A stretch of 43,973 bases of DNA, taken from Gammaproteobacteria bacterium. Its GTDB lineage: Bacteria > Pseudomonadota > Gammaproteobacteria > Steroidobacterales > PWYM01. The position numbers and the translations under genes were made by a program. Positions 34,847 to 42,366 of the stretch are shown one piece after another (the stretch's first letter is position 1; the number at the start of each line of letters is the position of its first letter). Location: contig RECU01000106.1 in the NCBI GenBank assembly GCA_007693855.1, forward strand, positions 1 to 43,973, read 5' to 3'. The notes beneath the pieces were generated by a model. That model was given only the letters and a program-made list of their open reading frames with translations. It was not told where the DNA came from and did not search any database.

Positions 34847-35580
34847 CAGCCCTGCCCCTCGGCCGTCGGACGGGCCAGCTCGCGCGCCACCCGCGCCTGG
34901 TCGAGATGCCGGACATCACGGCCGTGGACCATGTAGACCACGTACTCGCAGATGTTCTTCGCGTGATCGCCGATCCGCTCCAGCGAGCGCGCCACCCAGG
35001 TGACGTTCATCACCCGGCCGATGGTGCGCGGATCCTCCATCATGAAGGTGATGCACTGGCGGGTGATGCTGTCGTATTCCCGGTCGACCTGCTCGTCCAT
35101 CGCCAGCGTCTGCACCGCCGCCTTGGCATCGAGGCGGGCCAGGGCATCGAGCGCGGCGCGCAGCATTTCCTGCACCTGTGCGGCAAGACTGGCAAGCTCG
35201 CGATACCGGTCCGCCGGGCGCTCCATGGTGGCCAGCCGGGTTGCCAGCGTGGCGATCTTCTCGGCCTCGTCGCCGATACGTTCGAGGTCGGTGATGGCCT
35301 TGATGATGGCCATGATCAGGCGCAGGTCCCCGGCGGCGGGCTGACGGGTGGCGATGATCCGGCTGCAGGCCTGGTCGATCTCGATTTCCATGCGATCGAC
35401 ACGCTGGTCGTCACGCGCCACGGCCAGGCCGAGCTCACTGTCGCCACGCACCACGGCCTCCACCGCGCGCTGCAACTGCGACTCGACCAGCCCGCCCATG
35501 GCCAGCACGCTGTTGCGCAGCCGGTCGAGATCCTCGTTGAAGCGCGAGGAGATGTGGTGCCCGAAATCAGACGTATCCAT
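34846..35580 (-). CDS. phoU: phosphate-specific transport system regulator PhoU
   Basis: Metal-binding helical protein that links the Pst transporter to PhoR and keeps the Pho response off in high phosphate. Two three-helix repeats are visible, each with the family metal-binding motif: AITDLERIGDEAEKIA (about 95-110) and VARSLERIGDHAKNIC (about 198-213). Length 244 (E. coli 241). ATG at 35580 has AGGAG six bases before it. No pst genes are in the window, so PhoU stands apart from its transporter and follows phoB-phoR after a 96-base gap. Confidence 0.97.
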   Translation of the reverse strand: MDTSDFGHHISSRFNEDLDRLRNSVLAMGGLVESQLQRAVEAVVRGDSELGLAVARDDQRVDRMEIEIDQACSRIIATRQPAAGDLRLIMAIIKAITDLERIGDEAEKIATLATRLATMERPADRYRELASLAAQVQEMLRAALDALARLDAKAAVQTLAMDEQVDREYDSITRQCITFMMEDPRTIGRVMNVTWVARSLERIGDHAKNICEYVVYMVHGRDVRHLDQARVARELARPTAEGQG

Positions 35581-35591
35581 GAGCTTCTCCT

Positions 35592-35615
35592 GGCGGCAGG
35601 GTCAACCCCTCCGCC
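35592..35615 (-). promoter_or_regulatory. hairpin touching the phoU ribosome binding site
   Basis: Stem of GGCGG with CCGCC plus an inner GGG with CCC, separated by a 2x2 internal loop, loop TTGA. It lies in the phoR-phoU gap and its 3' arm ends directly at the AGGAG (35591-35587) of phoU. It could slow phoU translation or protect the message end; no T-run. Confidence 0.35.
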
Positions 35616-35676
35616 GTCGGCAGACTACCACCGCGGCCTGTCCGTGCAAGTCAAGGGCGTACCGCGTCCGCGGCCC

Positions 35677-37002
35677 TCAATGCGCCTCACCGGCGTCCTG
35701 TACGACCTCGTCGGCCGGCAGCACGACCCGCGAGGGCGGGAAATGGCAGGTGAAGGTGCTCCCCTCGCCGGGGCGACTCTGGATCTCGAGCTGTCCGCCA
35801 TGGCGCAGCAGCGCATGCTTGACGATCGCAAGCCCCAGACCCGTGCCGCCCACTTCGCGCGCGCGGCCGGAGTCGACGCGGAAAAACCGCTCGGTGACTC
35901 TCGGAATGAGCGCCTCGGGGATGCCGATGCCGGTGTCGGTCAGGCTGAAATGCAGCCCGCGCTCATCCTGCCACCAGCGGCACTCGATCCGCCCGTCGGC
36001 CGGCGTGAACCGCAGGGCATTGTTCAGCAGGTTGCTGAACACCGAGTGCAGCTCCTGCTCCTCGCCGCGGACCAGCGCCGGGGTCTCCAGCCGCAGCTCG
36101 AGCTCACCCGGACGCTCACGCCGGGCGAGTGCGTCGCGATGCAGCTGGCCGAGCATGCCCGGGACATCGACGGGTTCCTGGCCGGCCGGCCGTTCGGCGG
36201 CCTCCAGGCGTGACAGTGTGATCAGGTCATGGACGATGGAATTCATCCGCGCCACCTGCCGCTGCATCTCGGTAACAGGCTCGCGCCAGACCTCATCCAG
36301 GCTGTTTTCGTCGCCCAGACTCTCCAGATACCCTGCGATCACCGTCAGCGGCGAGCGCAGTTCGTGGGAGACGTTGGCGACGAAATCCCGACGCATGTGT
36401 TCCAGGCGCACCTCGCGGGTGAAGTCCTGGACGATCAGCAGCTTCTGCTGGTTGCCGTAGGGGATCAGCTGCACCGACAGGTGGGTGTTGCGCCGTGGCC
36501 CGGGCATCTTCAGCTTCTCGCTGAACTCCGCCTGCTCGATGTAGGCCACGAAGTCGGGATGCCGGACCAGGTTGGTGATGTGCTGGCCCTGGTCGCGCGA
36601 GCGGTCAAGGCCGAGCAGGCGGCTGGCGGCATCGTTCAGCCAGGTGATCTCCATGTCGGCATTGAGGATGACGCCGCCGTCGTGCATCGCATCGGTGGAA
36701 TCGCGCACTTCACGGAGCAGCCGGTTGAAGCGTTTCTTGCGCCGTCTGGCACGCTGCTTGAGCTGCACGATATCGGCATAGACCGCGGCCAGCACCCCAT
36801 CGGCCGCCGCCTCGCTGCGGCGCTTGCCGGTGCGCAGCCACTGCTCCAGACCCCAGGCGGCATAGGCCAGGTAGAGGAACAGGCCCAGTGCTCCGGCGAA
36901 CAGCCACCAGGCCAGCCCACCGAGGGTCAGGCCCAGAAACAGGGCGGCCAGGAAGACGAGGGCGACGCGCCAGCCAAGCGCTGAGAGCACACCCGGCGCC
37001 AT
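35677..37002 (-). CDS. phoR: phosphate regulon sensor histidine kinase PhoR
   Basis: Membrane sensor kinase paired with PhoB. Two adjacent hydrophobic segments (about 11-30 and 32-48) make a tight hairpin with almost no periplasmic part, as expected for a kinase that senses through Pst/PhoU. A PAS domain follows (about 100-195), then the H-box FVANVSHELRSPLT with H213, the N-box (SNLLNNALRFTP), and G-boxes (DTGIGIP, GGTGLGLAI). Length 441 (E. coli 431). ATG at 37002 shares one base with the phoB stop (TGATG). Confidence 0.97.
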   Translation of the reverse strand: MAPGVLSALGWRVALVFLAALFLGLTLGGLAWWLFAGALGLFLYLAYAAWGLEQWLRTGKRRSEAAADGVLAAVYADIVQLKQRARRRKKRFNRLLREVRDSTDAMHDGGVILNADMEITWLNDAASRLLGLDRSRDQGQHITNLVRHPDFVAYIEQAEFSEKLKMPGPRRNTHLSVQLIPYGNQQKLLIVQDFTREVRLEHMRRDFVANVSHELRSPLTVIAGYLESLGDENSLDEVWREPVTEMQRQVARMNSIVHDLITLSRLEAAERPAGQEPVDVPGMLGQLHRDALARRERPGELELRLETPALVRGEEQELHSVFSNLLNNALRFTPADGRIECRWWQDERGLHFSLTDTGIGIPEALIPRVTERFFRVDSGRAREVGGTGLGLAIVKHALLRHGGQLEIQSRPGEGSTFTCHFPPSRVVLPADEVVQDAGEAH

Positions 37003-37694
37003 CAGCCCTCCCGTGCCGAAAAGCGGTAGCCCGCGCCACGCACGGTCTGGATCAGGCGGTCACAGCCTGACGGCGTGAGTGCCTTGCGCAGGCGACGGAT
37101 ATGCACATCCACCGTACGCTCCTCCACATAGACATTCCCACCCCACACCCGGTCGAGCAGCTGCGTGCGGCTGTACACGCGGTCGGGATGCTGCATGAAA
37201 AAACTGAGCAGGCGGTATTCCGTCGGCCCCAGCGCCACGGCCTCGTCACCTACGCTGACCCGATGCCCCGCGGCATCGAGCGTCAGGCCACCGATCGAGA
37301 CCAGCGCGTCCCCGCCCCCGCCGTAGCGGCGCAGCACGGCGTTGACTCTCGCCAGCAGTTCGCGCGGGGAAAACGGCTTGACGATGTAGTCATCAGCCCC
37401 GCCTTCCAGGCCGGCGACCCGGTCGTCCTCCTCGGCCCGGGCGGTGAGCATGAGGATCGGGATCTCGCGCGTGGTCTCGTCGCGCTTGAACTGGCGCGTC
37501 AGCTCGAGGCCGCTGATGTCGGGCAGCATCCAGTCCATCAGAATCAGATCCGGGAAGCGGTCGGCCACCATGCTGCGGGCCGAGTGGCCGTCCACCGCCT
37601 CGCGCAGCGTGAATCCGGCCCGGCCGAGGTTGAAGACGAGCATCTCGCGAATGGCTTTCTCATCTTCGACAATCAAGAGGGTTTTGCCTGTCAT
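37002..37694 (-). CDS. phoB: phosphate regulon response regulator PhoB
   Basis: OmpR-type transcription activator of the phosphate starvation regulon. The receiver domain has E10/D11, phospho-acceptor D54 (LMDWMLP), T84 (MLTAR) and K106 (VKPFSP). The C-terminal winged helix (about 130-230) has YSRTQLLDRVWG and ERTVDVHIRRLRKAL. The ATG at 37694 gives 230 residues (E. coli 229); a GTG six codons upstream is less likely. A candidate Pho box with a -10 precedes it, so it probably activates its own operon. Confidence 0.97.
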   Translation of the reverse strand: MTGKTLLIVEDEKAIREMLVFNLGRAGFTLREAVDGHSARSMVADRFPDLILMDWMLPDISGLELTRQFKRDETTREIPILMLTARAEEDDRVAGLEGGADDYIVKPFSPRELLARVNAVLRRYGGGGDALVSIGGLTLDAAGHRVSVGDEAVALGPTEYRLLSFFMQHPDRVYSRTQLLDRVWGGNVYVEERTVDVHIRRLRKALTPSGCDRLIQTVRGAGYRFSAREG

Positions 37695-37726
37695 TGGACT
37701 CTCGTGGCACACATGATCAGTGCACC

Positions 37727-37760
37727 ATTGAACCGCCAGTGTATTGCAAAGCGGTTACAG
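37727..37760 (-). promoter_or_regulatory. candidate Pho box and -10 before phoB
   Basis: On the transcribed strand CTGTAAC (37760-37754, perfect to CTGTMAY), four bases, then TTGCAAT (37749-37743, 5 of 7), the 7-4-7 layout of a PhoB site. Ten bases further comes TTCAAT (37732-37727, 4 of 6 to a -10), at the distance seen in E. coli Pho promoters where PhoB replaces -35 recognition. The first repeat begins 12 bases after the tsaB stop. Confidence 0.5.
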
Positions 37761-37771
37761 CCGCAGGCGGA

Positions 37772-38464
37772 TCAGCCGCCGCCGCGAGGGGTGGCGACCC
37801 GATTGCGCAGGTAGACCGGGGCGACCTCGGCGGCGTCGATGGGCACCTCCCCGCCAGCCAGCCGGGCTGCGGCGAGTGTGGCCACCGCGCCGGCATCGGG
37901 GAACAGGCCGGCATCGCAGCCATCGAGTCCCGCGGCCACCGCGGCGAGGGCCTCGGGATGCGCGGCCCAACCAGGGCCGGCGCCGCACCAGCGGCCCACG
38001 GGCAACGTCAGCGCCTCCGGGGCCAGCAGGCACTCCGCCCCTGCAGCGACCAGCCGCCCCGAGGCCTCGAACTCGCAGCTCGCAACATAGAGCTCGCCCA
38101 TGCGTGCATCCAGGACCGCCAGCACCCGCGGCCAGCGGTGCTGCGCCCAGGCCCGCCAGGCCAGCGCCTGCAGGTCGGACACCGCCACCAGCCCGAGCCC
38201 GGCGCCGAGCGCCAATCCCTGGGCGACACTCGCAGCGATGCGCACACCCGTGAACCCTCCCGGGCCGCGGCCAAAGGCCAACGCGTCCAGATCACGCAGC
38301 CCCAGCCCGGCCTCCGCGAGCAGCGCATCGACCATGCCGAGCAGACGTGCCGAGTGCTCGCGCGGCGACACATGCGACCGCAGCCGGACCTCGCCGCCAA
38401 GCCACAAGGCCGCCGAACAGTTCTCGGTCGCGGTGTCGAGCGCGAGCAGGCGCTGGGCACTCAC
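37772..38464 (-). CDS. tsaB: tRNA threonylcarbamoyladenosine synthesis protein TsaB
   Basis: Partner of TsaD and TsaE in making the t6A modification at position 37 of ANN-decoding tRNAs. ASKHA-fold protein without its own catalytic site. LALDTATENCSAAL (7-20) and FGRGPGGFTGVRI (64-76) are the family marks. Length 230 (E. coli 231). The start is GTG at 38464, overlapping the stop of the helicase gene as GTGA. Neighbouring a YoaA helicase gene is also the E. coli arrangement. The stop is 77 bases before the phoB start. Confidence 0.95.
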   Translation of the reverse strand: MSAQRLLALDTATENCSAALWLGGEVRLRSHVSPREHSARLLGMVDALLAEAGLGLRDLDALAFGRGPGGFTGVRIAASVAQGLALGAGLGLVAVSDLQALAWRAWAQHRWPRVLAVLDARMGELYVASCEFEASGRLVAAGAECLLAPEALTLPVGRWCGAGPGWAAHPEALAAVAAGLDGCDAGLFPDAGAVATLAAARLAGGEVPIDAAEVAPVYLRNRVATPRGGG

Positions 38465-40395
38465 GCCTGCACCCTGGCGGCAGGCGCCTGGTCGGACAGC
38501 ATGGCGAGTGCCACCGCCTCGCGCCGGCTGCGCCGAAACGGCGGCAGGGCGTGCAGAAACACTCGCCCGTACCCCCGACCGGTGAGCCGTGGGTCGCCGA
38601 GCATCACCACGCCGCGGTCGCCGTGGTCGCGAATCAGACGACCGACCCCCTGCTTCAGGGCGATCACGGCCTGGGGCAGCTGCACGTGCCGGAATCCGTC
38701 ACGACCGTCACGCCGCGCGGCCTCGAGGCGTGCCCGCAGCATCGGGTCGCCCGGCGAGGCGAAGGGCAGGCGATCGATCACCACCAGCTTCAGTGCCTCT
38801 CCGCGCACGTCCACCCCCTCCCAGAAACTCGCCGCGCCGAGGAGCACCGCGCGCGGCTCGCTGCGGAAGCGCTCGAGCAACTCACGCCGGGACGCCGTGC
38901 CCTGGACCAGCAGGGTGTACTCGTCGCCGCTGTCGGCCAGCAGGCCATGGGCCTCCTCGAGTGCCCGGTGACTGGTGAACAGCAGAAACGCCCGCCCCTG
39001 CGCAGCCGCCAGCAACGGTCGCGCCGCGGTCACCAGGGCCGCCGTGTGTCCGGGTTCGCTGGGCAGGGGCAGGTCTTCCGGCAGGTAGATCAGCCCCTGG
39101 CGCGGATAATCGAACGGACTGGCCAGCACACAACTGTCGACCTCGTGCAGGCCAAGGCGGACGGTGAAATGACTGAAATCCTCGCCGACGGCGAGCGTCG
39201 CGGAGGTGAACACCCAGGCACAGGACTGGGCCTGCATGATGCCCTCCAGACGGGCGCTGACATCCCAGGGGGTGAGATGCAGCACCAGGCCGGTACGACT
39301 GGTGTCCACCCAACGCAGACCGGCGTCGGCGTCCGCCGCCAGCAGCTGGTCGAGCCGCTCGACCTGCGCGGTGGCGCGTTCACTGCAGCGCGCGAGACCG
39401 GCATCGTGATCGGCCAGGCGCCCGAGCGCCGTGGCCAGCTCCACCAGGGCATCGGCCAGCGGGTCCAGCGCCGCGTGCGCCGGCGCCGGCAGCGCCTCCC
39501 AGTCCTGACGCCCGCTACCCGGACCAAGCGCCAGCCGCAGCTCGCGCAGGGCCAGCAGCAGCTGGTCGCAGTGCTGATCGAGACCCGACTGCAGGCCGGC
39601 GCCCCGGGCGGCTTCCAGGCGCACATCCCGAAGCAGCGCCTCCAGGCCGCGCGAGGACACCGCGACACCGAAGAACTGCACGGCAGTGTCCGGCAGCTGA
39701 TGGGCCTCATCCACGATCACCGCATCGGCACCCGGCAGCAGTTCCGCGAAACCGTCTTCCTTGAGGGCAAGATCCGCGAGCAGCAGGTGATGATTGACCA
39801 CCACCACCTGCGCCTCCTGGGCCTGCCGACGGGCACGCACCACGTGACAACGCTGGTAGTGGTCGCAACGGGTGCCCAGGCAGTTGTCCAGCGTCGAGGT
39901 CACCAGCGGCCAGAGCCGGCTGTTCTCATCGATGCCCCGGACCTCGGCGATGTCGCCGGTGGCGGTCACCCCTGCCCAGTCACGCACCCGTGCCAGCTCG
40001 GCCACCTGGGCACGGCTGGCCAGTCGGGTCTCGCCGCTGTCCGCCAGGGCGAGCCGGTGCAGACACAGGTAGTTGCCGCGCCCTTTCAGCAGCGCCGTGG
40101 CCACGGGTCGGCCCAGCGCCGCACACACGGTCGGCAGGTCGCGTTCATAGAGCTGGTCCTGCAGGTTCCGGGTGCCGGTGGAGATGATGACCCGCTTGCC
40201 GGACAGCAGCGCCGGCACCAGGTAGGCAAAGGTCTTGCCGATGCCGGTACCCGCCTCGATCACCAGGCTGCGGCGCCGGGCAAGCGCCTCGGCCACACGC
40301 TCGGCCATCGCCTGCTGCTCGGCGCGCGGCGCAAATCCCGCCACCGCCTGGGCCAGTGGCGAGCCTGCGGAGAATTCCTGGGCCCAGTCGTTCAT
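38461..40395 (-). CDS. yoaA: XPD/DinG-family ATP-dependent DNA helicase YoaA
   Basis: Superfamily 2 iron-sulfur helicase, 5'-3' polarity in the family; E. coli YoaA works with HolC in repair of stalled forks. Walker A AGTGIGKT is at 48-55, the four cluster cysteines are C111, C172, C177 and C183, the DEAH box is at 229-232, and the C-terminal motifs are TSATL, GAASFWEGVD and QGVGRLIRD. Length 644 fits YoaA (636) better than DinG (716), and tsaB next door supports YoaA. ATG at 40395 lacks a clear ribosome binding site; a TATAGT ten bases upstream suggests a very short leader. Confidence 0.93.
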   Translation of the reverse strand: MNDWAQEFSAGSPLAQAVAGFAPRAEQQAMAERVAEALARRRSLVIEAGTGIGKTFAYLVPALLSGKRVIISTGTRNLQDQLYERDLPTVCAALGRPVATALLKGRGNYLCLHRLALADSGETRLASRAQVAELARVRDWAGVTATGDIAEVRGIDENSRLWPLVTSTLDNCLGTRCDHYQRCHVVRARRQAQEAQVVVVNHHLLLADLALKEDGFAELLPGADAVIVDEAHQLPDTAVQFFGVAVSSRGLEALLRDVRLEAARGAGLQSGLDQHCDQLLLALRELRLALGPGSGRQDWEALPAPAHAALDPLADALVELATALGRLADHDAGLARCSERATAQVERLDQLLAADADAGLRWVDTSRTGLVLHLTPWDVSARLEGIMQAQSCAWVFTSATLAVGEDFSHFTVRLGLHEVDSCVLASPFDYPRQGLIYLPEDLPLPSEPGHTAALVTAARPLLAAAQGRAFLLFTSHRALEEAHGLLADSGDEYTLLVQGTASRRELLERFRSEPRAVLLGAASFWEGVDVRGEALKLVVIDRLPFASPGDPMLRARLEAARRDGRDGFRHVQLPQAVIALKQGVGRLIRDHGDRGVVMLGDPRLTGRGYGRVFLHALPPFRRSRREAVALAMLSDQAPAARVQA

Positions 40396-40404
40396 GGCGG
40401 CGAC

Positions 40405-40410
40405 ACTATA
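40405..40410 (-). promoter_or_regulatory. possible -10 very close to yoaA start
   Basis: TATAGT (5 of 6) on the transcribed strand, nine bases before the yoaA ATG. Transcription would begin only about 2-4 bases before the ATG, giving a nearly leaderless message, which agrees with the missing ribosome binding site. No good -35 is seen. Confidence 0.35.
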
Positions 40411-40518
40411 CTCCGCGACGGCGGCGGCCGCGCCGGGAGAATCCGGCGGCCGGCGATGGATTCGGCATACCGCCCGGTCTTATGTGCATCGGGAGCCCGC
40501 TGTCGGCGCCATGGCAGG

Positions 40519-40524
40519 TATACT
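40519..40524 (+). promoter_or_regulatory. possible -10 of pckG promoter
   Basis: TATACT (5 of 6) about 55 bases before the pckG ATG, in the 184-base divergent gap with yoaA. No matching -35 at 16-18 bases, so the promoter may need an activator. The rest of the gap shows only GC-rich sequence. Confidence 0.35.
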
Positions 40525-40579
40525 GCAGCCTTTTCCGTCCCGGTGTCCGCCGGTCACCTGCCCGTTACTGCCGAGAATC

Positions 40580-42322
40580 ATGACCACCACCAATGATCAG
40601 CTGATTGCCTGGGTCGATGATATCGCCCGCCTGACCCGCCCTGCCAAGGTCCACTGGTGCGATGGCTCGGAGGCCGAGCGCGATCAACTCATCGCCCAGA
40701 TGCTCGCCTCCGGCGAACTGCTCGAACTCAACCAGGACACCCACCCCAACTGCTACCTGCACCGCTCGGACCCGACCGACGTCGCCCGGGTTGAGCACCT
40801 GACCTACGTCTGCACCGCAGACCCCGCCGATGTCGGTCCCAACAATCACTGGATGGCGCCCGACGAGGCCCACCAGCAGATGGACGCGCTGTTCGACGGG
40901 TGCATGGAGGGGCGTACCCTCTACGTGATCCCCTATTGCATGGGCCCGATCGATTCGCCCTATGCCCGCTCCGGCGTGCAGATCACCGACAGCCCCTACG
41001 TGGTGGTGAACATGGGGCTGATGACCCGCATGGGCCGCAAGGCCCTGGCGCGCATCGAACGTGGCGAGCGTTTCGTGCGCGGGCTGCACTCGGTCGGTGA
41101 GCTCGACCCGGAGCGCCGATTCATCATGCACTTCCCGGAAGCGCTGACCATCAAGAGCTATGGTTCAGGCTACGGCGGCAACGCCCTGCTGGGCAAGAAG
41201 TGCCATGCGCTGCGCATCGCCAGCTGGCAGGCGCGCGACGAGGGCTGGCTGGCCGAGCACATGCTCATCGTCGGGGTCGAGAGCCCGGAGGGCGAAACCC
41301 ATTACCTGGCCTGCGCTTTCCCCTCGGCCTGCGGCAAGACCAACCTCGCGATGCTGCTGCCGCCCGCCTCGCACGCGGGCTGGAAAATCTGGACCGTGGG
41401 CGACGACATCGCCTGGCTGCATGTCGATGACTCCGGACAGCTGCGTGCGATCAACCCCGAGGCGGGCTACTTCGGCGTGGTCCCGGGCACCAACCCGAAG
41501 ACCAATCGCAACGCCTACGACATGATCCGGCATGATGCGATCTTCACCAACGTCGCGGTGACCGAAGACAACCAGCCCTGGTGGGAGGACAAGGGCGAAG
41601 GCACGCCGGCACTCGACTGGCAGGGTCGTCCCTGGTCACCCGGCAACGGCAAGGCCGCGCACCCGAATTCACGCTTCACCGTGTCCGCGCAGCAGAACCC
41701 GGCCTGGTCACCACGCGCCGAGGACCCGCGAGGCGTGCCGATCTCGGCCATCGTCTTCGGTGGGCGTCGCCGCGAGCTCGCCCCCCTGGTGTACGAAGCG
41801 CAGGACTGGCAACACGGCGTGCTGGTCGGCGCCGGCATGGCCTCGGAGACCACCGCGGCGGCCACCGCCAAGGTCGGCGTGGTCCGCCGTGACCCGATGG
41901 CCATGAAACCGTTCTGCGGCTACAACTTCGCCGATTACTGGGCCCACTGGCTGCAGATCGGCGAGCGCACCACCACCCCGCCGAAAGTCTTCCATGTCAA
42001 CTGGTTCCGCCAGGATGAGGACGGCCGCTACCTGTGGCCCGGGTTCGGCGAAAACCTGCGCGTGCTGCGCTGGATCATCGCGCGCTGTGCCGGGCGGATC
42101 GACGCCAGAGACACCGCCATTGGCCGGCTGCCGCACCCCACGGACCTGGATATCGCGGGTCTGGACCTCAGTGCCGAGACCCTCGAGTCGCTGCTCGCGG
42201 TCGATACCGCGGGATGGCGCGAGGAGCTCGGCCAGATCGGTGACTATCTCGACGAGTTCGGTGATCGGGTGCCCGACGCGCTGCATGAGGTCCGGGCGCG
42301 CATCCTGTCCCGCTTGGACTGA
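40580..42322 (+). CDS. pckG: phosphoenolpyruvate carboxykinase (GTP)
   Basis: Decarboxylates and phosphorylates oxaloacetate to phosphoenolpyruvate with GTP, the entry to gluconeogenesis. AFPSACGKTN (246-255) is the P-loop with the reactive cysteine C251 typical of GTP enzymes, WTVGDDIAWL (271-280) the second kinase motif, and KSYGSGYGGNALLGKKC and FCGYNFADYW further family blocks. Length 580, slightly under the usual 590-620. ATG at 40580 precedes the first conserved residues, with only GAGA as a weak ribosome binding site. Many gammaproteobacteria, including E. coli, have the unrelated ATP type. Confidence 0.97.
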   Translation: MTTTNDQLIAWVDDIARLTRPAKVHWCDGSEAERDQLIAQMLASGELLELNQDTHPNCYLHRSDPTDVARVEHLTYVCTADPADVGPNNHWMAPDEAHQQMDALFDGCMEGRTLYVIPYCMGPIDSPYARSGVQITDSPYVVVNMGLMTRMGRKALARIERGERFVRGLHSVGELDPERRFIMHFPEALTIKSYGSGYGGNALLGKKCHALRIASWQARDEGWLAEHMLIVGVESPEGETHYLACAFPSACGKTNLAMLLPPASHAGWKIWTVGDDIAWLHVDDSGQLRAINPEAGYFGVVPGTNPKTNRNAYDMIRHDAIFTNVAVTEDNQPWWEDKGEGTPALDWQGRPWSPGNGKAAHPNSRFTVSAQQNPAWSPRAEDPRGVPISAIVFGGRRRELAPLVYEAQDWQHGVLVGAGMASETTAAATAKVGVVRRDPMAMKPFCGYNFADYWAHWLQIGERTTTPPKVFHVNWFRQDEDGRYLWPGFGENLRVLRWIIARCAGRIDARDTAIGRLPHPTDLDIAGLDLSAETLESLLAVDTAGWREELGQIGDYLDEFGDRVPDALHEVRARILSRLD

Positions 42323-42366
42323 GCCCGATACCCCCGGTCCGGTGCACTGGCCGGCAGCAGGCTCAG
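42319..42366. terminator. possible two-way terminator between pckG and cyclase gene
   Basis: CTGAGCC (42319-42325) pairs perfectly with GGCTCAG (42360-42366), enclosing a second 6-pair stem (CCGGTC at 42334-42339 with GGCCGG at 42349-42354, one G-U). The outer arms include the stop codons of both convergent genes. No T-run on either side, so termination is uncertain. Confidence 0.35.

Noticed and set aside
35616-35676. Promoter for phoU starting from TTGACT in the phoR-phoU gap
   Set aside because: The -35-like hexamer has no acceptable -10 at 16-19 bases; the nearest match is 21 bases away and matches 3 of 6.
37772-40395. DinG rather than YoaA identity of the helicase
   Set aside because: Length and the neighbouring tsaB fit YoaA; DinG proteins are usually longer. 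The two are paralogues, so some doubt remains.
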